A DNA stretch of 64,000 nucleotides from assembly GCA_005281725.1 (NCBI GenBank), contig SSBO01000007.1, positions 5,616,667-5,680,666 on the forward strand, given 5' to 3'. The notes under the pieces are model-generated. The model saw only the letters and a program-made list of their open reading frames with translations, ran no database searches and was not told the origin of the DNA. How positions within the stretch are numbered: the first letter of the stretch is position 1; each line of letters begins with the position of its first letter. The stretch comes from Wuchereria bancrofti. Lineage: Eukaryota; Nematoda; Chromadorea; Rhabditida; Onchocercidae. Shown here in pieces: positions 14,055-27,000 of this stretch. Both the position numbers and the translations under genes were made by a program.

Positions 14055-14777
14055 TGTTACAAAATGTGGACCACTTAGTACGATATCAGTAAATAAAAAT
14101 GCACATGGTGATAAAATATCTGGAATTTATTTCCAGTTAGAACGGTCCAGTTAACGCTGAGGTTAGCGTCGCTCGAATTAAATCTGAATAGTTACTGACT
14201 GGATAGAATAATTATATTATGTTCATTTAAAAAAAGACGGCAAGAAGTGTTCAGGTCTTTTTTTTGAATGTTTAATTTTTGTTGTTTCGTAGCATAAAAG
14301 TTTTGTTTAGCTTTTTTGCTTTTTTGGTGCTGGATTCATCAATTCGAAATGTTGGGTGCAATTTTTATTTGTTAGAATTCAAATTTTCAAAATTAATTAG
14401 ATGGAGAATTATGCTTTAATTGTTTATGTCTGATAATTGATATTCATCTATTTAAAAAATAGTTTTATTAATCGAAATAAAATTTCTTGGATTCTTTGGC
14501 ATGATTTTATGCTATTCTGCCTGTCACGTGCTCTTATATTTTCCATTTAGTTTTGCTTTTTGTTTTATTTTTGTTATCGCGAAGTCTTCCATCGAATAAT
14601 TTTAGCTTTGATATCTAATGAACAATCTTAAAGTAAATCAGCAAGTGGATTAAAAAGCTTGTGCAGAGGATCTTACTTCCTTTTGTGGTGTAGAGCTAAA
14701 TTACCAATTTTTAATTTGATTATAGTTTATGAAATTCTCATCACAAGCGTTTATTGTCAGATTCAAAAGTAAATGAA
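14055..14777. promoter_or_regulatory. Shared upstream region of the 106-residue gene and frataxin
   Basis: 723 bases between divergent start codons. AT-rich, no supported exon apart from a possible in-frame 5' extension of the left gene up to about 14120. Likely holds both promoters. Confidence 0.4.
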
Positions 14778-15415
14778 ATGTTAAAACGACGGTTGTTCAA
14801 GGCACTGGCAAATATGCGACCTTCTCTTAAAGGTGGGGATTTTTTCTTTGAAATCTAAAATTCATTTTAATTTATTGATTTTCTATAAACTTTATATTTT
14901 ATGTATCATCATGCTGATTTATTTCACTTTTAGGGAAGTATTTTAGCTTTAATAATATTATTTACTTATGCTTTCACCTCGGCATTTGATTTTCATTTGT
15001 TTGTTTTTAGAACGACATCTGAGTTCTGAATTATCGGAAGATGAATATGAAAAATTAGCTAACGAAACGTTGAACAAATTGGCCGATTATCTGGATTCTT
15101 TTCCCGATAGATTTAGCTGTGACGGAGATTATGATGTAGATTCGTCTATGGGTGTCGTTACGGCTAAAATAAGTCGAAAGGCGGGTACTTATGTTATCAA
15201 CAAGCAAACACCAAATCGACAAATTTGGTTATCTTCACCTTTGTCCGGTCCAAAACGGTATATTTTTAATTTGCAAATGAAGGTTGCATTTTTATGAACC
15301 AAAAATTAAGAGAACATTGAAATAAGTCAAAAATTTATTAAGGCAAATAAATGCGAATAAAAAAATTAAATTCCCTCGTTCTCTCTCCCTCTCTCTTTCA
15401 CATACATACATACAT

Positions 15416-15449
<34 letters not shown>

Positions 15450-15809
15450 TGCCGGGTGGTCGATTTCAACCATTAAGAGAGTTGAAAAAAGCAAGGGTAA
15501 TCAGGATTTGCTTAAAGTTAGGAAATGAAAGAGAGCATGTTTTAGTATTTTTTACATTAGTTAAATCTTATTATCTTATTAAGCTGAAAACAGGGCAGAT
15601 ATGTTAATTAATATTTCATTTCGAAGTAGCTCAACTCATATGACTAACTCAAATAGTTCTTAAATATTGCTGAATGGATTTTTAGGTTTGATTTGGTTGA
15701 TCAAAAATGGATAAGCACACGCGATAATATATCACTGGATGTCTTGCTGAATAATGAATTCCGAAAGATTTTTGAAACAGAAAACATTGATTTTAGTAAA
15801 TGTTTATAA
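14778..15809 (+). CDS. frh-1: Frataxin (mitochondrial iron-sulfur cluster assembly factor)
   Basis: Frataxin stimulates cysteine desulfurase during Fe-S cluster assembly in the mitochondrial matrix. Three exons join in phase: 14778-14832, 15011-15257, 15686-15809, giving 141 residues. The N-terminus MLKRRLFKALANMRPSLK is basic and amphipathic, a short mitochondrial presequence. Helix 1 holds the acidic ridge (SELSEDEYEKLANETLNKLADYL region), followed by YDVDSSMGVVTAK, then GTYVINKQTPNRQIWLSSP, the most conserved frataxin block, and the C-terminal WISTRDNISLDVLL helix. The protein is short against human frataxin (210) because the presequence is brief, close to other nematode frataxins. The preceding ATG at 14773 hits a stop after two codons, so 14778 is chosen. 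Intron 2 carries a CATA/CA microsatellite. Confidence 0.95.
15399..15449. repeat. CATA/CA microsatellite in frataxin intron 2
   Basis: A run of CATA units passing into about 11 CA dinucleotides, preceded by a CT-rich tract from about 15376. Confidence 0.9.
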
Positions 15810-16848
15810 CTGCTGTCTTGGTTAACTGGATAACGCGTATCTTCTAGTTCCATCCAAAAGAAAGTCAGTAGAATATTCTTATAGGTTACTATTTATTGCA
15901 TAAGCTAACGCTGCTGAAACTTATAGTTTATTTCACCAATAAACGACATATTATCTTGGATTTACTGGAAATTCTATAGATAAGTTTGATGTGCATCTGA
16001 TATTAGCTAAACTGCGACGAAATATTCCGGAAGGATTTGAGTAAGGTATTCTGGGATACAGAAGCTTGCTAGAGGATTGATTGTTCAGTTGTGGAATGAA
16101 TCAGATATTGCATATCTCTGTGTATTACATGAAGAGCTCATAATTGTCATTTTAAAAATTTTGTTTTATTTTGCTTAAGAAGTAGGAGTAATGAAGGTAG
16201 TAGAATAGATAGAATGGAAGAGAACAAAGCAGTAAATTGTTTCAGGTTTTAAAATCGATGGATAATTTAAATTTTGAATTAGTAATGCAGTAAGCAATAG
16301 GATTGAAATTGATTCAGTAATCGTTATTTCTTTCTTTTTGTGCATTCCGTTTTTGTTTGAATAAAAGGACTTGTATGCATTATTTTTGATTGTAAAAATT
16401 TGAAATTTGAGCTAATTTTATGAACAATATTGCTATGTGCTGCTTTAATCAGACTTATTACTTACACTATTACTTAATTAGTGATGGATCAATTACTTCA
16501 TTGCGATAGCTTAATCGTGTAATTTACTTATCGTTTTACTATAGTAATTTGTAGTAGCTCTCTTTACCGCTTATAGCGCATACTACTTAATTGTGGAAAG
16601 TGAACCAACGAATTATTCGTTTATTCAATTAGAGGAGCATGAATTTAGTAAACCATCTTTACTTTAAAAACAATGTGACCGATAAAAGAATATTAAAATA
16701 TAAAAAGTATCTTTCTATAGTACTTTTACTGCCAATTCTCAACTTTTTTTTTCTTTTTTTTGGACTCAAGAGACGAGTTCTGACAATTTTGGAGAGTTGC
16801 TACGAATTACTCGCCATTTATCCAATCTACCAAATATTTCAGGTGAAA
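15810..16848. other. Frataxin 3' UTR and spacer before RTN4IP1
   Basis: Contains an AATAAA at 15938-15943, about 130 bases after the frataxin stop, then AT-rich sequence. An open frame from 16639 continues into the RTN4IP1 first exon but reads hydrophobic low-complexity sequence across an acceptor-like TTTCAG at 16837-16842, so I treat it as untranslated or outron sequence. Confidence 0.45.
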
Positions 16849-19800
16849 ATGAAATGTTTAAGAAAATTTTCTTTCATGTTTACAATGACTCTGCGTGACA
16901 CGAAACAATTATTAAGATTTGCCATTGCTAAAAGAAATTTCCCCTGGGAAATCGATGCCAGGAGAAAAAAAATGTCAACGTGGGTTACAAAACAATTCGG
17001 TGGTAATATGGAGAAAGTTGAAATGTCAATTCCCACTATTGAGAAACCAGATCAGCTTCTTCTTAAAGTTAAGGTTTGTTTAATTTTTAATAAATCCATT
17101 CCTTTTTTTTCCAAATTGGTGATTACACAACAAATTCGTCTCAAAATTTTTGTAAAGTAATGTGCAAATTTCCACTTTCTTTTTACTATAGGCAGCCAGC
17201 GTAAACCTTATTGACACTGTAATGCGAAAAGGATATGGGCGAGAATTGTGTTCAGCAGTAAAAAATCTCCGAAATTGTTCAGTGAATTCCACAATACTAT
17301 TACCATTTATTGGTGGACGTGATTGTAGTGGTATTGTTGAACAGACTGGTGGAAACGTGAAAAGATTTAAAAAAGATGATGAAGTACAAGCAAAGTTTTG
17401 TTAAAGATTTTAAAATTATTCTAATGAAGAGTGACAAGGGAAATCTTAGTTCATCTAATTTATAGTTTTCTTTAATTTCTTTGAATCATCAAACTGTAAT
17501 AAATGCTGAAGTTTTATTTTTAATTTCGTCATGAATTTATAAAAACTCACAAAAAACTTTGTTGCAGTAATTTGACAAGAAGATAAATTGGATTTATTGA
17601 ATACCGATGCGCTTTTGATTAACTGTACTTCTAAGTAATTTTGCTCCTCATGTTATCAATTTTGTTTTAGGTAATGGCTGTTGTTGATCCGTTCAGTTCA
17701 GGAACACATGCAGAATTTGTAGTGGTAAACGAATCAAACTGTGTCTTAAAGCCGACTAACATATCGTATATTGATGGTGCCGCATTCCCATATACAGCTT
17801 GTACCGCTTGGTCAGCACTAGTTTCGGTAATGAAAAAGATGTCTTTAACGAAGTTTAAGTGCTTCCGAATTTGGGAAAAAATCCCTTTTTCATGAATTTT
17901 AGGTAGCTCGAATTAATCCATACAATGCTACATCACAACGTGTATTAATACACGGTGGTGCTGGTGGTATTGGAACAACAGCAGTACAAATGCTTAAAGC
18001 GTGGAATATTAGCAAGGTGGTAGTAACATGTTCGAATGACTGGTAGGTTAACCATTGTAATTTTTAGGTTTTAGAAACTTTTTATTAGTAAATAAACAAA
18101 GGAATATATGAAATGAAAAGCAACAAGTAGGAAGACTTCATCAACTATATCGATTTCTCATAAGGAAATTTTCCGGGTTATACAACTCTCAAATCACTCC
18201 ATTTAATCTGCTAGGTGACTTTAATAAAGGATTATTTTAAGTTTAAAATGAACCTTTATCGAGTTTATATTGCCTTATCTTTGCTAATAACACCCGGCTC
18301 ATCCCAAAAACGAATGAGAGCAAGATTTGGTAGTAATTGTTGAATTTAGTAATTGAAATAGTTTATAAATATTTCAACAAACAAATTCATTCTGAAATTT
18401 CTAAGGTTTTAGAGAATTAATGCCGTTAAGATGAAAAGGAAATTGCGTAAGTTAGTTTCAGGAAATTCTGACTTATATTCGGAACTTCCTTTATGTTCTC
18501 TCTTTACACTGTTGTTTGTGTTTTTTCTTTATTTCCATGTTTTAGTTTTAATATGATGCAAGAACTTGGAGCAATACCGATAGATTACAAGAATCCAGGG
18601 GTTTTGGAAAAGTTAATCAGTGAGGGACCATTTGATGTAGTGTTGGATTGTGTTCAATCGGAATTAGCAGAATGGAGCAGTAAAGTAATGGGATTATGGC
18701 GCAATAGTGTACATGTTTCTCTTTTGAGCCCACTTCTCAGTGACACTGACAGGTATAATGATTGTATTAACAGAAATTCAATAAAGGGTTATTTTAAATG
18801 AAAGAAAACTTATTTTAATTTTGTTACAGCTTATACTCAAAGGAACGTCAACTAAAAATACACAGAGTAGCTTCAGCAAAAATTGCATCACTTTGCCTCT
18901 GTTGGCAGTATAATTGAATTTTAGCTTATTTATTTATCTACGTCATAGGAATCCTAATTTATTTGCTCATCTTATCTTTTGACTTCTTCAAGTATTACCC
19001 AACAATTCGATCAGTGTCCGTCTTGATGATATCACTAACATTGAGCGGAACTTATCCTGGACTTGCCAAAATACAAAAATGTTAACCATGAGGTCTTTAC
19101 GTTTTAATCTCGCAGATTGTCATGTAAGAAAGCATGTAATCTGTTGGTTTTTGGTTCCCTCTCGCTTCTCTTTGCCTGTTGATCAAGTTTCTTTTTTCAG
19201 ATATGGAATACCATTTGGAATTGCTTCAACTGCTGTAAAGTATTTTCTGAGAGTAACACTGGTTTGTTTTGCTTATAACATTATTCATTTTCTTTTCTTT
19301 TTTATTGGAATGAAAGTTTCTTTATGTGCATATGATAATTATTGTAATCTTTTATTAACAATTAACAAGCACACGCATACAAAAGTGTGCGTGTGCTTGT
19401 TAATAACCTGTCTGTAAGCTTAGCAAATCCTTATGCCAAAATGTTCATGCTTCTGGTGATAAAATTATATATTAAAATTTCAGTTGGACTTCTATATTAA
19501 GATGTGAAATTTGGGAATCTCATGCCATCTTTCACATTTTTCTACTTGCAGTACTTTGTTTTTTATAAGTCACTGCAACTCTAGCGTCATAAATATAGTA
19601 AAAGTCAATATTTCCGATTCCCAGTACCAATATATTTCTATCTTCTCCTGGTTAACTTTTTCGCGCTGTTTCAAATAATGTCGAGTTTTATTGTAAACCT
19701 TATTTTAGCCAACAGTTCGACGTGGACAATGGTATTCGTATGCATTTTTTACCCCATATCCGGAATGTATGCAGCAGATTTCGGAATTTCTAAAGGACGG

Positions 19801-20030
19801 CAAGGTTAACAATATAAAAACGCTTATCATTGTTTCCATTTTGAAAATTTGATCATATTTGAAAATATTTGCTCTTTCAGTTTTGTTTCCTTCAAAATTT
19901 GTTCTTGAAATTTCAGATGAAACCAGTGATTGATCGAATTTTCAAATATGATGAACTTCCGATAGCTTATGAGAAAGTACTGAAGAAAAAAGGAAGAGGC
20001 AAAACGATTATCAATTTGAGTGAAAGTTAG
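16849..20030 (+). CDS. rad-8: RTN4IP1/RAD-8 mitochondrial NAD(P)H quinone oxidoreductase-like protein
   Basis: Zinc-free medium-chain dehydrogenase of mitochondria; RTN4IP1 is implicated in coenzyme Q synthesis and complex I function. Eight exons join in phase: 16849-17073, 17192-17383, 17671-17826, 17903-18042, 18546-18752, 19201-19261, 19709-19804, 19917-20030, giving 396 residues, equal to the human protein. The N-terminus is Arg/Lys-rich and free of acids over about 25 residues, a presequence. Then GROES-like segments (ASVNLIDTVMRKGYG, FIGGRDCSGIVEQTGGNVKR), the Rossmann nucleotide loop HGGAGGIGTTAVQML (208-222), ELGAIPIDYKN, PFDVVLDCVQSE, and a C-terminal MKPVIDRIFKYDELPIAYEK plus GRGKTIINL. 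A TTTCAG ends six bases before the ATG, suggesting spliced-leader addition. Human-type exon content at 18546 onward is complete; a decoy acceptor at 18836 leads to a premature stop. Intron 6 holds a strong hairpin. Confidence 0.94.
19362..19403. repeat. 19-bp inverted repeat with AAAA loop in RTN4IP1 intron 6
   Basis: Arm 19362-19380 pairs with 19385-19403 at 18 of 19 positions. The arm is purine/pyrimidine alternating (GCACACGCAT). Predicted to form a stable hairpin in the pre-mRNA. Confidence 0.92.
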
Positions 20031-20193
20031 CCATTGTACTATATCCATCGGAGAATTCCTTTTTTTGTTTATGTTTAACTTGTAAATAATTTCTGTTAGA
20101 AAACGCTAATATAAATTAAAACTAATATAAATTAAAATAATTGAAATTATAAAAAAACTTCTTAATCAGTCACTTAGATCCGTTAGCCGGGAA

Positions 20194-20382
20194 TTAATAC
20201 ACCTCTAATAACAGTTTATAATAGTTACGCTTCAAGAGGTTTTTCTTCCATAGATTGAAGAATAATGAAATCAACAGAAATGGATTGGCGAACAAGTAGA
20301 ATACGGAAATCAGTTTCGCAGTTGCTTTTTGGAGTTCTCGGGAACCATGAAAGAAGCACTTCTTTACCATATTCGGTAGCAT
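20194..20382 (-). CDS. Possible small single-pass membrane protein, 62 residues
   Basis: Minus-strand frame from an ATG at 20382-20380 to a TAA at 20196-20194. It has a basic N-terminal part (MLPNMVKKCFFHGSRELQKA), one hydrophobic segment (LISVFYLFANPFLLISLFFN, about residues 24-43) and a basic tail (LWKKNLLKRNYYK). An acceptor-like GTGCAG ends two bases before the ATG, consistent with spliced-leader addition. Base composition is less AT-rich than its surroundings. This layout resembles small mitochondrial inner-membrane subunits, but I recognise no family. It is tail-to-tail with RTN4IP1. A chance ORF is the alternative. Confidence 0.38.
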   Translation of the reverse strand: MLPNMVKKCFFHGSRELQKATAKLISVFYLFANPFLLISLFFNLWKKNLLKRNYYKLLLEVY

Positions 20383-20736
20383 TTCTGCACTACATTCCGA
20401 CACGATGATTCCTTTATTGTACTATAATTCCCAATTATTTACTTCGCATAGCTAATTACGACTGATGTTTTTCAAATAACTTACTAGTTACCGATTAACG
20501 TAAAATATCAGCCTGGAAGTTAAAAACTTAAAAAAGGTTCAGAAACCTTAATTTGAACTGAACCAAGATTAAGTATAGCAGGTGCCCAAGTTTACTTAGG
20601 TACTTTTAACTAATTATTTCTAACATACATCAGAAAAATATCCTAGATTCCGAAACTTGGAATAAAAGTGCCTTGTAAAAATCTCGAAATTTGAAGTTTT
20701 AGTCGAAAGATTGCACTATTATGGAATTAAGCAGAC

Positions 20737-20811
20737 GTGAATATATGTAGATTTTTATGAATTAAAAATTAAAAAGTGAATATATGTGTTTTTTTATGAA
20801 TTAAAAACTTT
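20737..20811. repeat. Tandem duplication, about 39-bp unit, two copies
   Basis: Copies start GTGAATATATGT at 20737 and 20776 and both contain TTTTATGAATTAAAAA; they have diverged by a few bases. Confidence 0.75.
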
Positions 20812-20970
20812 TTCATTAAAAAATGATTAGAACTGAAGAGCAAAGCTTATTACGTCGGCAGCACGAAAACAAGCTGATACAGATGGCGTAAAAGATAACG
20901 GAATAAAACGGTCAAGAATTAAATTCATGAAAAATTACTATATTTGGAAAATAGGGTTTGAAAAACGCAA

Positions 20971-21031
20971 GCGAAAAGGTTACAAGTGAAGAGGAAACAG
21001 GCGAAAGGATTAGAAGTGAAGAGAAAAACAG
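20971..21031. repeat. Tandem duplication, 30-31 bp purine-rich unit, two copies
   Basis: Copy 1 at 20971-21000 and copy 2 at 21001-21031 share GCGAAA, AGAAGTGAAGAG-like and AAACAG blocks with a few substitutions. Confidence 0.75.
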
Positions 21032-24000
21032 ATATGTCGAGAACTTGTATGGATTTGTCAAAATAATTTTTTTGATTGTAATTTGAAGTTGGTAACAATT
21101 TGTTAAGAAGCATATTGTGAGACCTCTATCTGCTAACAACCAGAAGTATTAATCTATACCAATAATACACTGGTAATTTCGTAGTACTTGAAAGTCTACA
21201 AGTATGAGCTGAAGAGGGAGTTGCTCATAAGAACGACTATTACATTAGAAAAGTTATACAATACTTCGACATTGCATATAGATTTGGTTTAGAACAAAGG
21301 AATAATTTTTAACATATATACATATTCCTTATTAACAGTGTAACATTCCAGCTACAACGGGAAAATGAGTGTTACTGCTTACATAAAGTACAATTTTGAA
21401 ACAAGCCCTTTAGGTTTAAAACAATTTTATTTCCATGCATTATTATGTTTATAGTATAGTACGGTTTTTTCGACATTACATGTTATTCATTTATATTTAA
21501 AAAAAGTTAGTTGTTGCAAAAGATTACGAAAATCACTGAATGTGTACAACATCCGGAACGTATTAGATCGAAATAATATGTTTGCTGCCTACGCCATTTA
21601 AAAAAAAAAACAAATGAAAAAGTCCGAAAAAAAAGGACAGATTTGCTTGACTTAACGGACACATCGTAGAATGCTTTCAACTATTTTTTTAATTTGAGAT
21701 TACTTGGTGAAGTCCTTCCCTATGTCATTTGAAAATAGATGAATATTTCAAAAAGAACTAATTCTTTATAAACACTTTTTTTTTATGAGACGATAATCCG
21801 AGATTATACAAATTACAATTGATCATAAGACCGATGCTCTTTGCGTAGTTCGCAAAACATTGGATTAGAATCAGATGAGATTGTTATCAAATAAAGGTTA
21901 GATTCAAGCGCACAAATGTCGTCGGTTTAATTACCCAAGTTTGAGGTAAATTGAATGTTTTGGCCCAGAGTTTAGGCTACTGTGGCTTGAAGTAAAATTT
22001 TGGAACGTCCTGCATGTTTGTGGGACAATAAATATGATATGAAGTAATATTTACATGCTTTCCAGATTTCATCATTTCTTCTATGATCATTATATCATTT
22101 TGAATAATCTTATTTTGTTGAAAAATTTTAACCTGTGAATGATTTCATCTGATGTGAATGCACAACAAACTTTTACGTTTAAAAATGCATATAAATATAT
22201 CACGTTAAAAGTATGATATCTTCCTTGTCCGATCTTTCAAGTTATGAAACTGTTTAATACTTGAATCGAAAATAGATTTCTGTGTATTTCAAATGTTTTA
22301 GACATATTTTGAAATTTTATACATTATTGATGCGGTGATTACAATGAAAATACCACAGTAAAACTACTTAAAATTATTGCCCGCAGTCCAGGTTTTGAAT
22401 CAGTCATCCGATAAACATCGAAATAGTAATTAAATAAACGGCGTTAAGCACATTCTCGCCTATTAGCCTAGAAGATCTAGCTTCTGAATCTTCAGAAAAA
22501 TACTTCGGATTTAGACCTTTTTTCAACACCAATGAAGCTGTCATAGGTAGATTTTTCACTAGGGGAGAAATCTCTAAATTAATCGATTCTTTGAAAATTA
22601 GAAATAACCAAAATCGGAACTGATACCACTACTAAATGTGGCTATGATCTGTTAGGTCGAAGATTATCTTCACCGAACCTTTCGTAATTAACAACGCTGA
22701 TTATTGGGTCATTTTTCCATTTCAGCATAATATTTCTATTGGGAAGTATAGCTTTTTCGGTAGAGCTTCTAATCATTTTTTGGACATATAGAAAAACACT
22801 TTGAAACCTATGAAAAAGGAAGCAATAAGGAAAATCGCGTATGTTTTCAGTGTCATCTCGTATTCCTGCGTAATATGCAGTTAATTGGCTTATATTAATA
22901 ACCGCATTAATTAGACAATTAGGTGTAGAAATTCATCATTGAGATATCTAGCTACTAAGCTTCAAAGCAGAAAGATTAGAAGACTTTTTATTAGCCTCTT
23001 CATATAATACTTAAGATCTTAGTTGACGTTAAAATGTAAGATGTATCTGCGCATCACAATCAAAAGAACTTGATTAGTGAAATAACACAGGTGGAGGCAC
23101 GGTTTCTTCTACGTTTATTTAATTCGATTTTGTGAATAACACGAATTTTGGGATCGCTATAAATTTCAAATTTTCCTGAATAGACAATTTAACAGCATAA
23201 GAAAACTCTATTGCTTTCAGAAAATCTACCATTACTAAACACACACAGAGGAATAGCTAAAAAAAAACGTAAAAAACGTTGCAAATCATTCCAATATCCG
23301 AAATACAACAAATGGGCGGATCCGGACATGAGAAACTCACAAATAACTAAGCATACTTTCACTCACAATTTATGTAATTAATTTCGAAAATGAAAGTTTT
23401 AACTGAAGCATTTAATCGAACTTGAACAGAAGTAAATGAAGATGGGAGATTTTGCAAATAAAGATAAGCGATTATATTTTGAAGTCCTTAAATACTTAAG
23501 TAGCAAACTTAATTCATAAATGAAATGATATCAAGAAGTAACGAATGTCATTTTTTTTCATCTTTTTTTTCTCTTTCTTTTACTCTAAAATCAATAGTCA
23601 GATGAAATAATTGTTCTCAACTGTGTTCATATGCTAGAAATTGAATAAATCAGAATTCTGGAGCCACCAACATGCAACAGTTTAGTAAATTTCAATTATT
23701 ACCTCGTTTCACGGAAACATTAAAAAATTTAAAGTTGTGGTAATTGAAAAACACCTATCACGTATCAGAACACCGGTTGCAAATCGCAAAAGACTCTACA
23801 TGAGTGAAATTATGATCAAAACTTGAAAATGTACCACGTTAGGTTAAAGTTGTGAAATACCTGACAGATTCGAAACGAATACAAAAGGTAAAGTTACACT
23901 AAGAAGAGAAAATAACCAGTGCTGTTAGAAAGTAATTACGATCAGAAAAACAAAAGATGAGGAAACTTCCTTATACGGAAAGTGTGATATTAATAAGTAA

Positions 24001-24062
24001 ACTATAGAGCTTTACTACGATGAGAAATTTGTCATATCTTATCAGATAGTAAACGCAAATCT

Positions 24063-27000
24063 TTAGACGTCCAATTGCACTTTCGTTTTCATATCATCAT
24101 CCAAATATTTCGCTATAGCTGGACGTAATTCCTCGTTCAAAAAATGAATGGTTTGAGAAGATGAGCGTCCTGTGAAGCATAAAGGTGATTTTGCCAGTTG
24201 GAGTATTCGATCACGAACCTGAAAGTAGAAGTTCTTATCTACATCAGTTTCCCTCGTCTTTGGATGGTACTGAAGTGAAGATTCACTATAATCACTATAG
24301 ATTCATTTTTTCTTTGCCACTAATTTGTCATATTGAATGTTACGGTAACAAAATAAGACCAGAAAGGAGTTAAAATCTCAAAAAGCACTAGTATATACTT
24401 ATGCTGCTAGAGATGCAAAACGAAGTTTTAAAACAAAAAAAAATTGCCTTGTCCAGTTTAATATAATTTTCTACCGGTACTTTTCTTAAATTTCGTTTTA
24501 AAATCAATAAAAATTAGTGCTGTAATAAGACCAAGAGAGAGAGAGAGACAGAGTTAAACACAAGAAGATACATCGTCTTACAATCTCTGACACCGAACGT
24601 TGGGATAATTAATCGTGTCATTTGCTGAATATTAAAAGCTTGAAAATATTTTTGATACCTTGTCAAAAAAGACATTAGCCAGTATGCTTTCCAAATTAAC
24701 CCGCTCCCGCTTCTGTGCCTCTCTCGCGGCCAATGTTACTTCCCGAATTTTCTCATACGCATCCTGTCGATCAGCGCCTTCCTCTGTCAGCAACATCATT
24801 GCCTTTTCCAGTGCCAAAAATGGCAAATCAGCATGAACATTGTATTCAATTCTTTCTTTATCCACGGTCAACCCCTCCACAATGTGCTGCAAAGACATAA
24901 AATTAAGTTCGATTAGTTTCAACTTATATGTGATTTACTTCCACATAATTTTTCAACGCAGAACTTTATGCATTCATTTCTATCTCCTTTGAGAATTATT
25001 TGAAAAAAAAATCAAATCGTAATTATTAGGAAACCTAACAAAAGTAAAATTAAAAATACAAGGAATTATGCTTATTTACTTGAAATATTGTGAGAATAGC
25101 ATCAGCAAGTAGAAACATATCTGGAATTAATATCCGACGAATAGCGGAATCATCAAGGGTTCTTTCAAGACTTTGATCACCAAGTGTATTCAAGGCATCC
25201 TGTAGCAGAAAAAGAAATTAGATAAAATCAGCAGAAAAATGATCAAGCGAAACCAACACAAATTTCGGATTTACGATTATTAAAGTATTGTACGGTCAAA
25301 CTTATCGTGCTGTATTAAAAAGATCCATACTGAAAGTTCCGATCATTCCAAGACTGAATTCTCTCGTAGTGGAGCGACAACTAATCAAAGAGGATAATAG
25401 ATGTTAAGTACATTCGAATTCAAAAAAAGGATTTCAAAACCGCCTGACGGGCATTTCGTAACTCATCGTTTGGAAACCTTTCACTGATGCTGATTTATCC
25501 TCTTACCGGCAAATGAACGAATAAAATTTACACACCTGAGGTGCACTCATCAGCTTTCGAGCCAGACTACTAACACGCTCACTTTTTATTGGATTACGTT
25601 TATAAGGCATTGCTGAACTGCCAACCTGCTCACTTTCAAATGGCTCAAACATTTCACCAAAAGCCTAAAATCATTTCCAATTTTACAATTATGAAACTAA
25701 AAAATCGTACCACTTCAACAATTAAACTAATAAATTTTACACTGACTATTTTCCATCTCAAAAGAACAAATTCTAAATAGAACGACTGATTAAAATCTAC
25801 TGACAGAAAAAACAGACCTGCAAAATTCGTATATCTGTGCAAATTTTCTTCGTTGCAGCACCCAGAAGTGCAAAAATATTGACAAGGTCACAATCCTAGA
25901 ACGATTGATTAGTTCCATAATTAATGATTTGATGTAAACAATGAGACTTTATATTGCACCGTTTATGTATCCACTTTAACACTTCCTTATAGCAAAAGAT
26001 GAATTGCTAATCAAAGACGCCAGTCGTTAAAAAGGACAGAGAACGTATAAACTAATTTAAATATTATAATTACTATACTGCCGGAATCTAATATCAAATA
26101 TTTACTTATTCTTCAAGCAAATTAAATTGACAGAAAAATTTTAACCAGTTAAACAAAAGTACCTGTTGTCGAGAATATGTCTGCCCACTGATGTAGAAGC
26201 GAGACGCAAAACCAGCACTTTTCATTATTAATTCGTCAAGTTTATCTACCTGGAAATTATTTTCTACAAATCAAGAGGAAATAAGATAGCAGACAACAGA
26301 ATAAAATTTGACAACAGAACAAAAATTAGTTTAAAAACAACTGTTTTCCTCTTTCACACAATTTTTCGAAACTTATGAAGACATTTATGTTTACAAAAAC
26401 CATCAATAATTCCTAATCTTAAAGCGGCACGTTTACAACATTATAATGATGCTGTTTGATAGCGTAATCATCCAACACTAAAGATATCGTTTGTTTCAAA
26501 TTTAGCTAGTGGACGACATTTGCTAACACATAGGGCAACCAATAACCACTCATTTGCAGAGTTTATTACAGAAGCTTTCGGTAAAGCTTGAACAACAGCT
26601 GGAAACTTCTATCCAAAACTAATTAAAAATACGGTTACCTTTGCTTCATCATTATGAAACAGTGCCATGAATGAATCTTGCGTACCCGTTGCACCTTTTA
26701 CTCCTCGAAATCGCATATTTTCTCGGAAATATTCCAGCTGTAATTAATCGCAAATAAATTAAAATTATTTACAACTAATAATGTTACCGAAAAGTATGAA
26801 AAAAAATGTATGGTAATGACACTTGACATTTATAAATTATTTAAAAGACCAAGCACAAATGTAGCTATATTCCTATCATTATTATATATGGTCTACACAT
26901 AAATGTATGCCTGTGAGTGTTCTGAAACATATTTTCAGTCAATTATAAGAATATAAATACTATCAAAATCAATTCAGAAGCTAGAAATGCTACAAGGCGA

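Larger units (their letters stand above)
20383..24062. other. Spacer between RTN4IP1 side and ADSL
   Basis: About 3.7 kb with no supported gene. It contains two small tandem duplications (listed separately) and otherwise unstructured AT-rich sequence. The minus-strand ORFs around 20912-21139 are hydrophobic low complexity and overlap one of the duplications. The right end should include the ADSL 3' UTR. Confidence 0.5.

Noticed and set aside
13990..14153. Plus-strand open frame (TVPAEDIVTKCGPLSTISVN)
   Set aside because: No start, acceptor or partner exon on the plus strand; it overlaps the start region of the minus-strand gene.
16639..16848. Seventy-codon N-terminal extension of RTN4IP1
   Set aside because: Hydrophobic, low-complexity and interrupted by a TTTCAG acceptor just before the chosen ATG; absent from the family.
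18837..18917. Possible alternative RTN4IP1 exon after a TTACAG acceptor
   Set aside because: It reads to a stop and lacks family similarity, whereas the exon at 19201 restores the expected sequence.
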